DNA from: Thermaceae bacterium
GTDB taxonomy: Bacteria; Deinococcota; Deinococci; Deinococcales; Marinithermaceae
DNA length: 38,841 bases
Assembly: GCA_026981865.1 (NCBI GenBank)
Contig: JALSIA010000215.1
Span: 1-38,841 of the forward strand
Reading direction: 5' to 3'
The first letter of the stretch is position 1. Every line of letters begins with the position of its first letter. A program made the position numbers and the translations under genes. The notes under the pieces were generated by a model. It ran no database searches and had not been told where the DNA came from. It saw nothing but the letters and a program-made list of their open reading frames with translations. Shown here piece after piece: positions 7,293-14,555 of this stretch.

Positions 7293-9893
7293 ATGAAGGA
7301 ACTGTCCAAAGCCTACGATCCCCACCAGGTCGAGCCCCGCTGGGCCGAACGCTGGGCCGAGCGGCCCTTCACCGCCGATCCGCACAGCGGCAGGCCCCCC
7401 TTCGTCATCGTCATGCCGCCGCCCAACGTGACCGGCGTGCTGCACATGGGCCACGCCCTCGACAACGCCCTCCAGGACGCGCTGACGCGCTACAAGCGGC
7501 TGCGCGGCTACGAGGCGTTGTGGCTGCCCGGCACCGACCACGCCGGCATCGCCACCCAGGTGGTCGTCGAGCGGCTGCTGGCGGGAGAAGGCAAGACCCG
7601 CCACGACCTGGGACGGGAAAAGTTCCTGGAGCGCGTCTGGCGGTGGCGCGAAGAATCGGGCGGTCAGATCCTGGAGCAGCTGAAGCGCCTCGGCGCCAGC
7701 GCCGACTGGAGCCGCCTGGCCTTCACCATGGACGAGGTGCGCAGCCGCGCGGTGCGCTACGCCTTCGTCCGCTACCACCACGAGGGCCTGATCTACCGCG
7801 GCGAGCGCCTGCTCAACTGGTGCCCGCGCTGCGAGACGACGCTCTCCGACCTGGAGGTGGACAACACCCCCACCCAGGGCACGCTCTACACCCTCGCCTA
7901 CCCGCTCGAAGGCGGCGGGGAGATCCGGATCGCCACGGTGCGGCCGGAGACGATCTTCGCCGACGTGGCCATCGCGGTGCATCCGGAAGACGACCGCTAC
8001 AAGGACCTGATCGGCAAGAAGGCGCGCATCCCGCTGACCGAGATCTGGATCCCGATCCTCGCCGACGAGGCGGTGGAGCGCGAGTTCGGCACCGGGGCCC
8101 TCAAGATCACCCCCGCGCACGACCCGACCGACTACGAGGTGGGCCGGCGCCACGGACTGCCCGAGCCGAGCGTGATCGACCTGGAAGGAAGGCTGGTCTC
8201 GGAGCGGGTGCCCGAGCGCTTCCGCGGACTGGACCGCTTCGAGGCGCGGAAGGCCGTGGCGCAGGCGCTGGAAGAAGAAGGCTACCTGCGCGCGGCGGAG
8301 CCCTACCAGATCGCGCTGGCCACTTGCGACCGCTGCGGTACCGCGGTCGAGTACGCCCTTTTTCCGCAGTGGTGGCTCAAAATGAAACCGCTCGCGGACG
8401 AGGTGCTGCCCAAACTTAAGGAAGGCGACATCAAGTTCTACCCGGAGCGCTGGCGTAAGGTCAACATCGATTGGTTCGAGAACATCCGCGACTGGAACAT
8501 CAGCCGCCAGCTCTGGTGGGGCCACCAGATCCCCGCCTGGTACTGCCCCGAGGGGCACGTGACCGTGCCCGAGCCGGACCGCTTCGACGAGGACCCGAAA
8601 GCCTGCGCGGTCTGCGGGAGCCCCGAGCTCGAGCGCGACCCCGACGTCCTCGACACCTGGTTCTCCTCGGCGCTGTGGCCGCTCTCGACCCTGGGCTGGC
8701 CGGAAGAGACCGACGACTTCAAGACCTTCTACCCCACCAGCGTGCTGGTGACCGGCTACGACATCCTCTTCCTCTGGGTCAGCCGCATGGAGGTCTCGGG
8801 CTACCACTTCGACGGCCGCCGCCCCTTCGAGGCGGTGATGCTTCATGGCCTGGTCCTCGACGAGAAGGGCAAGAAGATGTCCAAGTCGAAGGGCAACGTG
8901 GTGGACCCGCTCGAGCTGGTGGAGCAGTACGGCGCCGACGCGCTGCGCTTCGCCCTCATCCACCTGGCCACCGGCGGCCAGGACATCCGCTTCGACCGCC
9001 GCTGGGTGGAGATGGGCCGCAACTTCGCCAACAAGCTCTGGAACGCCGCCCGCTTCGTCTTCATGAACCGCGACGGCTTCGAGGCCCGGTCCGACGAACC
9101 CACCCTGGCCGACCGCTGGATGGCGGCGCGGCTGCGCGAGGGCGTCCGCAACATCACCCAGCTCTACGACGCCTACGAGCTTGCGCTCGCCAGCCGCGAG
9201 GTCTACCAGCTGGTCTGGAGCGAGTTCTGCGACTGGTACATCGAAGCCGCCAAGCCGGCGCTGCGCGCGGGCAACGCCGCGACGCTGCGGGGGCTGGAGA
9301 CGGCGCTCGAGGCGCTCCTAGAGCTCCTCCACCCCTTCATGCCCTTCGTCACCAGCGAGATCTACACCGCCCTGAAGCGGGACCCCGAAGCCGAGCTGGC
9401 GCGGGCCGACTGGCCCGAGGCCGAGGCCTTCGCGGCCGACGAGGAGGCCCTGACCGCCTTCAAGGTGCTCCAGGACGCGGTCACCGCCACCCGCAGCCTG
9501 CGGGCCGAGCTGGGCCTGCCGCCGCAGCAGGAGATCACCGTCCACGCCGAGGGACCGGGGGCGGCGGTGCTGCTCGAGAACGCCGAACTGTTCCGCTTCC
9601 TCGCCCGCGCCGAGGTGCAGGGAGGGCGGCCGGAGAAGGCCGTCAGCGCGGTCACGCCCCAGGTCACGATCTGGCTCGAGCTCGAGGGGCTGGTGGACGT
9701 CGCGGCCTGGAAGCAGAAGCAGCAGAAGAAGGCCGCCGACCTGGAACGCCGCATCGCCGGGCTGGAGAAAAAGCTGGCCAACCCCGGCTTCACCGAGCGC
9801 GCCCCGGCCGAGGTGGTCGAACGCGAACGGCGCAACCTGGAAGAGGCGAAAAACCAGCTCGAACGCATCCGTGAAGTGCTGGTGCGCTTCTAA
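7293..9893 (+). CDS. valS: Valyl-tRNA synthetase
   Basis: Class I synthetase that charges tRNA-Val. The 866 residues contain the HIGH-type motif HMGH (51-54), the CP1 editing domain that hydrolyses Thr-tRNA-Val (about 180-330), several Cys pairs likely binding zinc (WCPRC, CDRCG, CAVCG), the KMSKS motif (528-532) and a C-terminal coiled coil with many Lys, Glu and Arg (about 805-866). The ATG at 7293 was chosen because it follows CGGAGG at good distance and lies just behind the T-box terminator; an in-frame extension further upstream would run through the leader RNA. Its T-box makes expression respond to uncharged tRNA-Val. It is monocistronic as far as seen. Confidence 0.97.
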   Translation: MKELSKAYDPHQVEPRWAERWAERPFTADPHSGRPPFVIVMPPPNVTGVLHMGHALDNALQDALTRYKRLRGYEALWLPGTDHAGIATQVVVERLLAGEGKTRHDLGREKFLERVWRWREESGGQILEQLKRLGASADWSRLAFTMDEVRSRAVRYAFVRYHHEGLIYRGERLLNWCPRCETTLSDLEVDNTPTQGTLYTLAYPLEGGGEIRIATVRPETIFADVAIAVHPEDDRYKDLIGKKARIPLTEIWIPILADEAVEREFGTGALKITPAHDPTDYEVGRRHGLPEPSVIDLEGRLVSERVPERFRGLDRFEARKAVAQALEEEGYLRAAEPYQIALATCDRCGTAVEYALFPQWWLKMKPLADEVLPKLKEGDIKFYPERWRKVNIDWFENIRDWNISRQLWWGHQIPAWYCPEGHVTVPEPDRFDEDPKACAVCGSPELERDPDVLDTWFSSALWPLSTLGWPEETDDFKTFYPTSVLVTGYDILFLWVSRMEVSGYHFDGRRPFEAVMLHGLVLDEKGKKMSKSKGNVVDPLELVEQYGADALRFALIHLATGGQDIRFDRRWVEMGRNFANKLWNAARFVFMNRDGFEARSDEPTLADRWMAARLREGVRNITQLYDAYELALASREVYQLVWSEFCDWYIEAAKPALRAGNAATLRGLETALEALLELLHPFMPFVTSEIYTALKRDPEAELARADWPEAEAFAADEEALTAFKVLQDAVTATRSLRAELGLPPQQEITVHAEGPGAAVLLENAELFRFLARAEVQGGRPEKAVSAVTPQVTIWLELEGLVDVAAWKQKQQKKAADLERRIAGLEKKLANPGFTERAPAEVVERERRNLEEAKNQLERIREVLVRF

Positions 9894-9923
9894 CCCCCGA
9901 ACCGTTCACCCGGCCGCGCCCTT

Positions 9924-10493
9924 CTAACGAAAGAGCGTGAGCCGGGTGTCTTCGTCGTCCAGCCGCGGGGCCTCCATGATGCCCAGGATGCGGTGAACGT
10001 TGACGGTCACGAACTCGAAGGTCTGGCGAACCTCGAGCTCCCGCGCCGGAGTGTCGCCGGCGAGCGCGTAGAGCTTGACGTCCGTAAGGGTCTGGAAGGG
10101 TTTGGCAGCGGCCAGGAAATCGGAAAGCCGCACACCTGCGGGGGTGACGAGCACCCCCACGAGCACGCAGCAACCAAAAAGCAGCGCCATGCGCTGCTTT
10201 TTCACGGGCACGCCCGGCATTTCGAGACGGTCGGGGCGGCCACCCACGACCCATAGAATCTCGCGCTTCTGTACCGCAAGGAAATCGGCGGTGGCGCGCA
10301 TCTCCTCGGCCCGCGGCGGGTGTTCGTACCCGGGAGCGTAGACCAGCACCCCCGTCATGGGCACGAGGGGCCGGCGGTCCTTGTTCAAGAACGTCGCCGT
10401 ACCCCCGCCCTTGGGCAGGTGCATCATCCCATAGATGCGAAAATCCGCGGTGTGAACCCGAACCTCGTGGGGTTCTGTGGATCGCGCGTACAC
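9924..10493 (-). CDS. Hypothetical protein with one central membrane segment
   Basis: I do not recognise this 189-residue protein. The GTG at 10493 is preferred because GGGGGTG stands just upstream and the frame above it is overlapped by the fucU-like gene. Residues 1-95 include RVHTADFRIYGMMHLPKG and FLAVQKREILWVVG and look like a small soluble beta-rich domain. A hydrophobic segment MALLFGCCVLVGVLV (about residues 103-117) follows a KKQR charge cluster. The C-terminal part contains TFEFVTVNVHRILGIME. It starts 31 nt after the fucU-like stop and could be the last gene of the sugar-transport operon, though the content gives no functional link. Confidence 0.7.
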   Translation of the reverse strand: MYARSTEPHEVRVHTADFRIYGMMHLPKGGGTATFLNKDRRPLVPMTGVLVYAPGYEHPPRAEEMRATADFLAVQKREILWVVGGRPDRLEMPGVPVKKQRMALLFGCCVLVGVLVTPAGVRLSDFLAAAKPFQTLTDVKLYALAGDTPARELEVRQTFEFVTVNVHRILGIMEAPRLDDEDTRLTLFR

Positions 10494-10524
10494 GGCGTCA
10501 CCCCCGTGGGGCCATTGTACGGGG

Positions 10525-10956
10525 TCAGTCGGGAAAGATGACCCCTTTCCTGAGGAGAATGCAGGCGTAAAGCTTGGTCTCGCTGGTGGCCACGACGGCG
10601 TAGGCGTCCTGGGCGCGGTCGTAGTACTCGAAGCGGTCGATCGCGCGAACGCGGGCCGCCTCACCCGAGGCCGCCATCACCGCGTCGAACTCCTTCCAGA
10701 CCGCCGGCTTCACCTCCTCGCCGTTGTCCATGTACCAGACGTTGACGTCGCTGAAGGTGTCGAGCGGCATCAGCCGCAAGACCGCCGCCACCAGTTCGGG
10801 CGCGCCCAGGCCGTCGGCACGGATCACCGGCGGCCCCGAGGAGTGCGCCGGGTAGTTGCCGTCCACGATGGCGATCTCGTCGCCGTGGCCCATCTCGGCG
10901 AGCGTCGCCAGCAGTTCGGGGGAAAGCTCGGGGGGAACGCCTTTGAGCATGGACAT
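10525..10956 (-). CDS. FucU/RbsD-family sugar mutarotase
   Basis: Proteins of this family speed up conversion between anomers or ring forms of sugars such as fucose and ribose. The 143-residue product begins MSMLKGVPPELSPELLATLAEMGHGDEI, with the catalytic-type His in GHGDE, and has YPAHS, VIRADGLG and ERAQ-like DRAQDAYAVV. It ends CILLRKGVI. These are closer to FucU (L-fucose mutarotase) than to RbsD, whose DGNLP-type start differs. The first ATG (10956) is chosen because AAGGAGG stands 6 nt upstream. It follows the permease gene by 11 nt in a complete sugar importer operon, so it probably acts on the imported sugar. No sugar kinase is adjacent. Confidence 0.85.
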   Translation of the reverse strand: MSMLKGVPPELSPELLATLAEMGHGDEIAIVDGNYPAHSSGPPVIRADGLGAPELVAAVLRLMPLDTFSDVNVWYMDNGEEVKPAVWKEFDAVMAASGEAARVRAIDRFEYYDRAQDAYAVVATSETKLYACILLRKGVIFPD

Positions 10957-10967
10957 CTCGTCCCTCC

Positions 10968-11915
10968 TTAGACCTCGCTGGGTCGGTTCTTGAGGCTGTC
11001 GATCATCACCGCCAGAAAGATGACCGCGCCCTTGAGGAAGCTCTGCCAGAACGGCGGAACGTTGAGCAGGTTCATGCCGTTGTTGATCACGCCGATCAGC
11101 AGCACGCCAATGATCGTCCCGACGATCGTGCCCTTGCCGCCCATCAGGGAGGCGCCGCCGATGATGACCGCGGCGATGGCGTCGAGCTCGTAACCCATGG
11201 CCGCGGTGGGCATGGCCGCACCCAGGCGCCCGGTGAGCACCAGACCGGCAATGGCGCAGGAAACCCCCGAGACGATGTAGACGAAGTAGAGCACCCCGTG
11301 GGTGCGGATCCCCGAGAGCGCGGCGGCCTTGATGTTGGAGCCGACGGCGTAGATGTTTCGCCCCAGCACGGTGCTGCGCAGCACCACCTCGGCCACCAGC
11401 GCGTAGAGCAGGAAGATGACGACGGCGACCGAGATCGGGCCGATCTGCCCGGCACCGAAGAACTCGAACGCCGCGGGGAAGTCGAAGATCGTCTTGCCGT
11501 CGGAAAAGACCATGGTAAGGCCGCGGGCCATGGCCATCGTCGCCAGGGTGACGATGAAGGGGGCCATGCCGATCTTGGTGATGGAAAATCCGTGGAAGAG
11601 CCCGACCGCGACGCCGAAGGCCAGGTTGATGAGGATCACCGCCCAGACCGGTACGCCGCCGTGCAGCATCAGCGCCATGAGCACGCCCGAGAGCGCCACC
11701 ACCGAACCCACGGAGAGGTCGATGCCGGCGGTGAGGATTACGAAGGTCATGCCGATGGCGATGATGCCCTGGATCGAAGACTGCAGCAGGATGTTGAGCA
11801 GGTTGAACTTGGTCAGGAAGACGGGCGAGGTGAAGGCGAAGAAGGCCCCCACCGCCAGGAGCCCCAGGAAGACGATGAACTCGCTGCTGGACAAAAGGGA
11901 TTTGTTCAACTTCAT
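10968..11915 (-). CDS. Sugar ABC transporter permease (RbsC-like)
   Basis: Membrane-spanning subunit of a CUT2-family sugar importer. The 315 residues are mostly hydrophobic, with 8-10 predictable helices. They include the family features GIIAIGMTFVILTAGIDLSVGS (first half, about residues 50-73) and GGASLMGGKGTIVGT near the C-terminus, which contacts the ATPase. Its ATG overlaps the ATPase gene stop by 4 nt (ATGA). The 11-nt gap to the fucU-like gene shows one operon. Substrate cannot be read from the permease; ribose, galactose, xylose or fucose are all transported by this family. Confidence 0.93.
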   Translation of the reverse strand: MKLNKSLLSSSEFIVFLGLLAVGAFFAFTSPVFLTKFNLLNILLQSSIQGIIAIGMTFVILTAGIDLSVGSVVALSGVLMALMLHGGVPVWAVILINLAFGVAVGLFHGFSITKIGMAPFIVTLATMAMARGLTMVFSDGKTIFDFPAAFEFFGAGQIGPISVAVVIFLLYALVAEVVLRSTVLGRNIYAVGSNIKAAALSGIRTHGVLYFVYIVSGVSCAIAGLVLTGRLGAAMPTAAMGYELDAIAAVIIGGASLMGGKGTIVGTIIGVLLIGVINNGMNLLNVPPFWQSFLKGAVIFLAVMIDSLKNRPSEV

Positions 11916-13429
11916 GACGCAGCCTCCCCCGGCGAAGCGGTTTGCAGGCAGTAGCGGAGCACGTTCTCCTCGGTAATCGCATCGCCCACCAGCTCGGCGG
12001 TGATGCGCCCGCCGGCCATCGTGTAGACGCGGTCGGCGCAGCCGATGACCTCTGGAAGCTCCGAGCTCACGAAGACCACGGCCTTTCCCTGGTCGGCCAG
12101 TTCGGCGATGAGCTTGTAGATCTCGAGTTTCGCCCCTACGTCGATGCCGCGCGTCGGTTCGTCAAGCAGCACTACCTCGGGATCGTTGATCAGGGCCTTG
12201 GCCAGGCAGACCTTCTGCTGGTTCCCGCCCGAGAGGTGGTAGACGTCCACGTCGACCGAAGGCGCTTTGACGCCCAGCTTGCGGCTGAAGGCGTCCGCGG
12301 CCCTGCGCTCCTCGGCCACCTGGGCGAACCCCATGCGCACGAAGCGGCCGATCTGCAGCGCCAGGTAGGTCTCGTTCTTCCAGATGGGCTGACCGAAGAA
12401 GAGGTTCTCGCCCTTACGGTCCTCCGACGAGTAGATCACCCCCGCGCGCGCCGCCTCCTGAGGGTGGCGAAAACGCACCGGCCGACCGTGCAGGCGCACC
12501 TCGCCCGAGCGCAGCGGCCGCGCCCCGACGATCGCCTTGAGCAGCTCGGTACGGCCCGAGCCGAGCAGACCGTAGATGCCCACCACCTCGGAGCGGCGTA
12601 CGTGAAAGTCGACGCCGCCCAGGACCGCATCGCTGAGGCCGCGTGCCTCGAGCGCCACTTCCCCGGGACGGTGGTCCCCTTTGTAGTAGATGTCCTGAAG
12701 GTCGCGGCCCACCATGCGGGCGACGATCGCCTCCTCGGTCGTAGCGGACGTGGGCATCTCGACGACCGTGCGGCCGTCGCGCAGGACGTGCACGCGGTCG
12801 GTGATCTCGAAGATCTCGTCGAGGTGGTGCGAGACGTAGACGATGCCGATGCCCCGTTCCTGCAGCCGGCGGATCACCCCGAAGAGGTTTTCGATCTCGG
12901 GTCCCGTGAGCGAGGAGGTGGGCTCGTCGAGGAGGAGCACCCGGGCGTCGTAGGAAAGCGCCCTGGCGATCTCCACCGACTGCTTCACGCCGATGGGCAG
13001 TCCGCTCACGATCGCGCGCGGATCGATCTCCCCCATGCCGCTCGCTTCGAGGATGCGGGCGGCGTCGCGGTACAGCCGCCCCCAGTCCACGAAGCCGTGC
13101 CGGCGCGGCAGCCGGTTGATGAAGATGTTCTCGGCCACGCTCAGGTGGAGGATCAGGTTGAGTTCCTGATAGACGATCGAGATGCCGGCGTCGAGCGCGT
13201 CCTTGGGGGTGCGGAACTGCACCTCCTCCCCGCGGTAACGGATGCGGCCGCGCGTCGGCGGAAAAACCCCGCCGATCAGCTTCATCAGCGTGGACTTGCC
13301 CGCGCCGTTCTCGCCCACCAGCCCCAGGACCTCGCCGGGGTAGAGGGTGAGCGAGACGTCGTCGAGGGCGACGACGCCGGGAAAGACCTTGGTCAGGTTG
13401 AGGGTTTCCAGTACGGGGGTGGGTTTCAT
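11912..13429 (-). CDS. Sugar ABC transporter ATP-binding protein (double NBD, RbsA/MglA-like)
   Basis: Energising subunit of a CUT2 sugar importer, 505 residues with two nucleotide-binding domains in one chain. The first has a perfect Walker A GENGAGKST (39-47) and Walker B VLLLDEPTSSL. The second has the degenerate P-loop GLLGSGRTELL and LSGGNQQKVCLAKAL with Walker B VVLLDEPTRGID. This asymmetry, with the first signature motif weak (LPIGVKQSVEIARAL), is normal for RbsA/XylG/MglA. It lies between the binding-protein gene (71 nt upstream, with a strong hairpin in the gap) and the permease gene (4-nt overlap). No strong ribosome-binding site precedes its ATG. Confidence 0.94.
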   Translation of the reverse strand: MKPTPVLETLNLTKVFPGVVALDDVSLTLYPGEVLGLVGENGAGKSTLMKLIGGVFPPTRGRIRYRGEEVQFRTPKDALDAGISIVYQELNLILHLSVAENIFINRLPRRHGFVDWGRLYRDAARILEASGMGEIDPRAIVSGLPIGVKQSVEIARALSYDARVLLLDEPTSSLTGPEIENLFGVIRRLQERGIGIVYVSHHLDEIFEITDRVHVLRDGRTVVEMPTSATTEEAIVARMVGRDLQDIYYKGDHRPGEVALEARGLSDAVLGGVDFHVRRSEVVGIYGLLGSGRTELLKAIVGARPLRSGEVRLHGRPVRFRHPQEAARAGVIYSSEDRKGENLFFGQPIWKNETYLALQIGRFVRMGFAQVAEERRAADAFSRKLGVKAPSVDVDVYHLSGGNQQKVCLAKALINDPEVVLLDEPTRGIDVGAKLEIYKLIAELADQGKAVVFVSSELPEVIGCADRVYTMAGGRITAELVGDAITEENVLRYCLQTASPGEAAS

Positions 13430-13464
13430 CGTGGGGTGCGGTGCCTCTGGAAACGGAGGTGGGA

Positions 13465-13496
13465 AAACCGGACCGGGTGTACGCCCGGTCCGGTTT
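13465..13496 (-). terminator. Strong hairpin between the binding-protein and ATPase genes (attenuating terminator or mRNA stabiliser)
   Basis: Perfect 13-bp arms AAACCGGACCGGG (13465-13477) and CCCGGTCCGGTTT (13484-13496) enclose a 6-nt loop just after the rbsB-like stop. On the minus strand it ends in only four T, so partial read-through is likely. Such hairpins often raise the binding protein above the membrane subunits. Confidence 0.75.
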
Positions 13497-13500
13497 CCGG

Positions 13501-14457
13501 TTATTCGGCCCAGTTCTGGCGCTTGTCGACGTTGTCCTTGGTCACCGGGGTGAAGGGGGTGTAGAAGTGCTTCGGCACCTCTTCGCCCTTCAGGTACTTG
13601 ACCGCGAACTCGACGGCCTTCTCGCCCATGAGCACCGGCTCCTGGGAGATCGTGCAGTCGATGTAGCCCTGGCGGATCAGATCAAGGGCCTGCTTGATGC
13701 CGTCGATGCCGACGATGTAGATGTGGCCGGGATCGCCCACCTTCTTGAGGCGGCCCATGGCCTTGAGCGCGCGGGCGGCGCCTACGGTGTTGTCGTCGTT
13801 GTGGCCGTAGATGGCGTCCACGTCGGGATGCGCCAGCACCAGGTTGCTGGTCACGTTGAAGGCCTTTTCCTGGTTGAAGTCGGCCGGTTGCGAGGCGACC
13901 AGCTTGAGGCCCGGGTACTTCTTGAGCTGTTCGTGGAAGCCCTTGCCGCGGTCGCGGGCGGCGGTGGTCCCGACCAGACCCACGAGCTCGATGACGTTGC
14001 CCTTTACCTCGCCGTACTTGGCCTTCATGGCCTCGGCGATCAGGTCGGCGGCCAGCCGGCCCATGGCCACGTTGTCGGTCTCGAGGAAGGAAGTCACCTC
14101 CACACCGGTCACGCCGCGGTCGAGCGCAAAGACGGGAATGCCGGCGTCGAGGGCCTTCTTGACCGCGGGAGCGATGGCCTCGGCGTCGCGCGGGTTGATG
14201 ATGATCGCGTCCACGCCCTTGGTGATCAGGTCCTCCACGTCGGCGACCTGCTTGGCCGAGTCGCCGTTGGCGTTGACGGTGATCAGCTCGACCCCAAACT
14301 TCTTCGCGCCGTTCTCGACGCCCTTCGTCATGCCAACGAAGAAGGCGTTGTTCAGGGTGCTGATCGAGTACCCAATCACCACCTTGTCGCCTTGGGCGAA
14401 GGCCCCGAGGGCGAGAGCGAAAAGGGCGGCTAATACGGCTCTCATGTATTTTTTCAT
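13501..14457 (-). CDS. Periplasmic sugar-binding protein of ABC importer (RbsB-like)
   Basis: Receptor of a CUT2 sugar importer, 318 residues. The signal peptide runs to about AFA-Q (residues 1-21, KKYMRAVLAALFALALGAFA) and lacks a lipobox Cys. The mature part is a two-lobed periplasmic-binding fold (Peripla_BP_4) with family ligand-loop motifs FALDRGVTG, TTAARDRGKGF, YGHNDDNTVGA, VGIDGIKQ and SQEPVLMG. These match ribose/galactose-type receptors, but the sugar cannot be fixed. It is the first gene of the operon. AAGGAGG stands 6 nt before the ATG, and a near-consensus promoter at 14504-14532 drives it. Confidence 0.93.
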   Translation of the reverse strand: MKKYMRAVLAALFALALGAFAQGDKVVIGYSISTLNNAFFVGMTKGVENGAKKFGVELITVNANGDSAKQVADVEDLITKGVDAIIINPRDAEAIAPAVKKALDAGIPVFALDRGVTGVEVTSFLETDNVAMGRLAADLIAEAMKAKYGEVKGNVIELVGLVGTTAARDRGKGFHEQLKKYPGLKLVASQPADFNQEKAFNVTSNLVLAHPDVDAIYGHNDDNTVGAARALKAMGRLKKVGDPGHIYIVGIDGIKQALDLIRQGYIDCTISQEPVLMGEKAVEFAVKYLKGEEVPKHFYTPFTPVTKDNVDKRQNWAE

Positions 14458-14503
14458 TTCCTACCTCCTTATAGTTTTTTTACCACATGATTGGGCCATC
14501 CGA

Positions 14504-14532
14504 AGTGTAGCGCAGCGCGAAAAAGAAGTCAA
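14504..14532 (-). promoter_or_regulatory. Promoter of the sugar ABC importer operon
   Basis: On the minus strand TTGACT (14527-14532), a 17-nt spacer and TACACT (14504-14509) form a strong sigma-70-type promoter. Directly upstream lies the palindrome TAAACCTTTA (14533-14542), a possible repressor or activator site touching the -35. No regulator gene is adjacent. Confidence 0.75.
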
Positions 14533-14555
14533 TAAACCTTTACCTGTGGTGATAA

